32,551 bases of DNA from Gp6-AA40 sp964505975. Its GTDB lineage: Bacteria > Acidobacteriota > Vicinamibacteria > Vicinamibacterales > UBA2999. Numbering within the stretch: position 1 is the first letter of the stretch; each line of letters starts with the position of its first letter. Where the stretch lies: NCBI GenBank assembly GCA_964505975.1, contig CAZDLW010000027.1, forward strand, positions 1 through 32,551, read 5' to 3'. This document shows positions 32,235-32,551 of the stretch, piece after piece. The position numbers and the translations under genes are program-made. A model generated the notes under the pieces. The model was not told the origin of the DNA and ran no database searches. It saw only the letters and a list, made by a program, of their open reading frames with translations.

Positions 32235-32551
32235 TCACGGGCGGCGAGTCAGACCCAACGCTAATCCCAGACCAAACAACACGCCTTCCCCTGTGCCGAT
32301 CACCGCCTGCGACAACGGCCCGAAGTCGGGCTCGCCGATGAGCTCACCAAGCGGCGTCAACACGGCGTGCGACCCGTGCGACGCCTGGGCGATGACGTGA
32401 ATCGTGCCCCCGACGAGAGGCCGCCCGGCGCGCGTTAGGCCGAGGGCTGCCAGACCGGCCAGCACAAACAGGACCGTCACCAGCGGCATGCGCGACGCCA
32501 GGCCGCCGAAGTCCGGGATCTGCCGGGTGTGAGCCTTGTCGTAGACAACGC
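32235..32551 (-). CDS. NuoM-like membrane protein fragment with an atypical C-terminus
   Basis: The gene enters from the right edge; 104 codons are visible to the TGA at 32235. The first part, YDKAHTRQIPDFGGLASRMP followed by VTVLFVLAGLAALGL, carries the H-T-R-x-I and GGLAxxMP signature of NADH-quinone oxidoreductase subunit M (NuoM, a proton-pumping antiporter-like subunit). From there a normal NuoM continues with a G-x-S-G-F-V-G-E segment and several more helices. Here the sequence instead reads AGRPLVGGTIHVIAQASHGS, then LTPLGELIGEPDFGPLSQ, and ends ALGLTRRP after one more hydrophobic stretch. This looks like a truncated NuoM joined in frame to another small membrane protein. It could also be a divergent family member; the upstream part is outside the window. 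Confidence 0.6.
   Translation of the reverse strand, partial: VVYDKAHTRQIPDFGGLASRMPLVTVLFVLAGLAALGLTRAGRPLVGGTIHVIAQASHGSHAVLTPLGELIGEPDFGPLSQAVIGTGEGVLFGLGLALGLTRRP

Noticed and set aside
1..32551. CRISPR array, insertion sequence transposase, phage or defence genes
   Set aside because: No regularly spaced short repeats and no transposase, integrase or nuclease motifs were seen in any plausible gene.

Overview
The window looks like chromosomal DNA from an environmental acidobacterium, most likely close to the Vicinamibacteria. This is inference from gene content and base composition, because no rRNA or tRNA gene is present. Supporting signs are high G+C, a TonB receptor with an N-terminal carboxypeptidase-regulatory domain, DUF1592/DUF1552 gene pairs, CRTAC1-type FG-GAP/ASPIC-UnbV proteins, a Reg_prop/Y_Y_Y sensor kinase, and almost every product carrying a Sec, lipoprotein or Tat export signal.

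Left part (1-17.4 kb, all minus strand). Reading in the direction of transcription (right to left): a propeller-type sensor histidine kinase and its NarL/LuxR response regulator (20376-16783); module B, made of a di-haem DUF1592 protein, a Tat-exported DUF1552 protein and an ankyrin-repeat protein (16592-11018); a TonB-dependent receptor (10521-7561); then module A, with the same order but two tandem DUF1552 genes (7030-274), followed by the start of a tannase/feruloyl esterase lipoprotein that runs off the left edge. The repeated order haem protein, Tat protein, ankyrin protein is the strongest candidate here for a poorly described system: a periplasmic or cell-surface redox/hydrolase complex, possibly tied to aromatic-ester use through the tannase and the receptor. 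Its biochemical role cannot be read from the sequence.

Middle part (20.5-29.1 kb). A large lipoprotein fuses TPRs, an FG-GAP propeller, an ASPIC/UnbV domain and a long C-terminal region. A nitrilase-family amidohydrolase follows. It is convergent with an operon in which a TPR protein and an FG-GAP/ASPIC-UnbV protein are separate genes, so the same domain pair occurs once fused and once split.

Right part (29.1-32.5 kb). After a roughly 600 bp intergenic region come two secreted SnoaL-like genes (one domain, then two domains, so three tandem copies), an FmdB-type zinc ribbon protein, the C-terminal remnant of a TonB receptor, a short segment bounded by imperfect direct repeats, and an incomplete NuoM-like gene whose C-terminus departs from the family. 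This end looks like a rearrangement site.

Non-coding structure. A roughly 200-240 bp dispersed element occurs twice (12517-12713 and 29354-29593). Both copies fold into a long hairpin and the paired positions differ by compensatory changes. Three REP-like hairpins, several dyads and terminator-like stem-loops lie in the gaps. I saw no CRISPR array, insertion sequence transposase, rRNA or tRNA.
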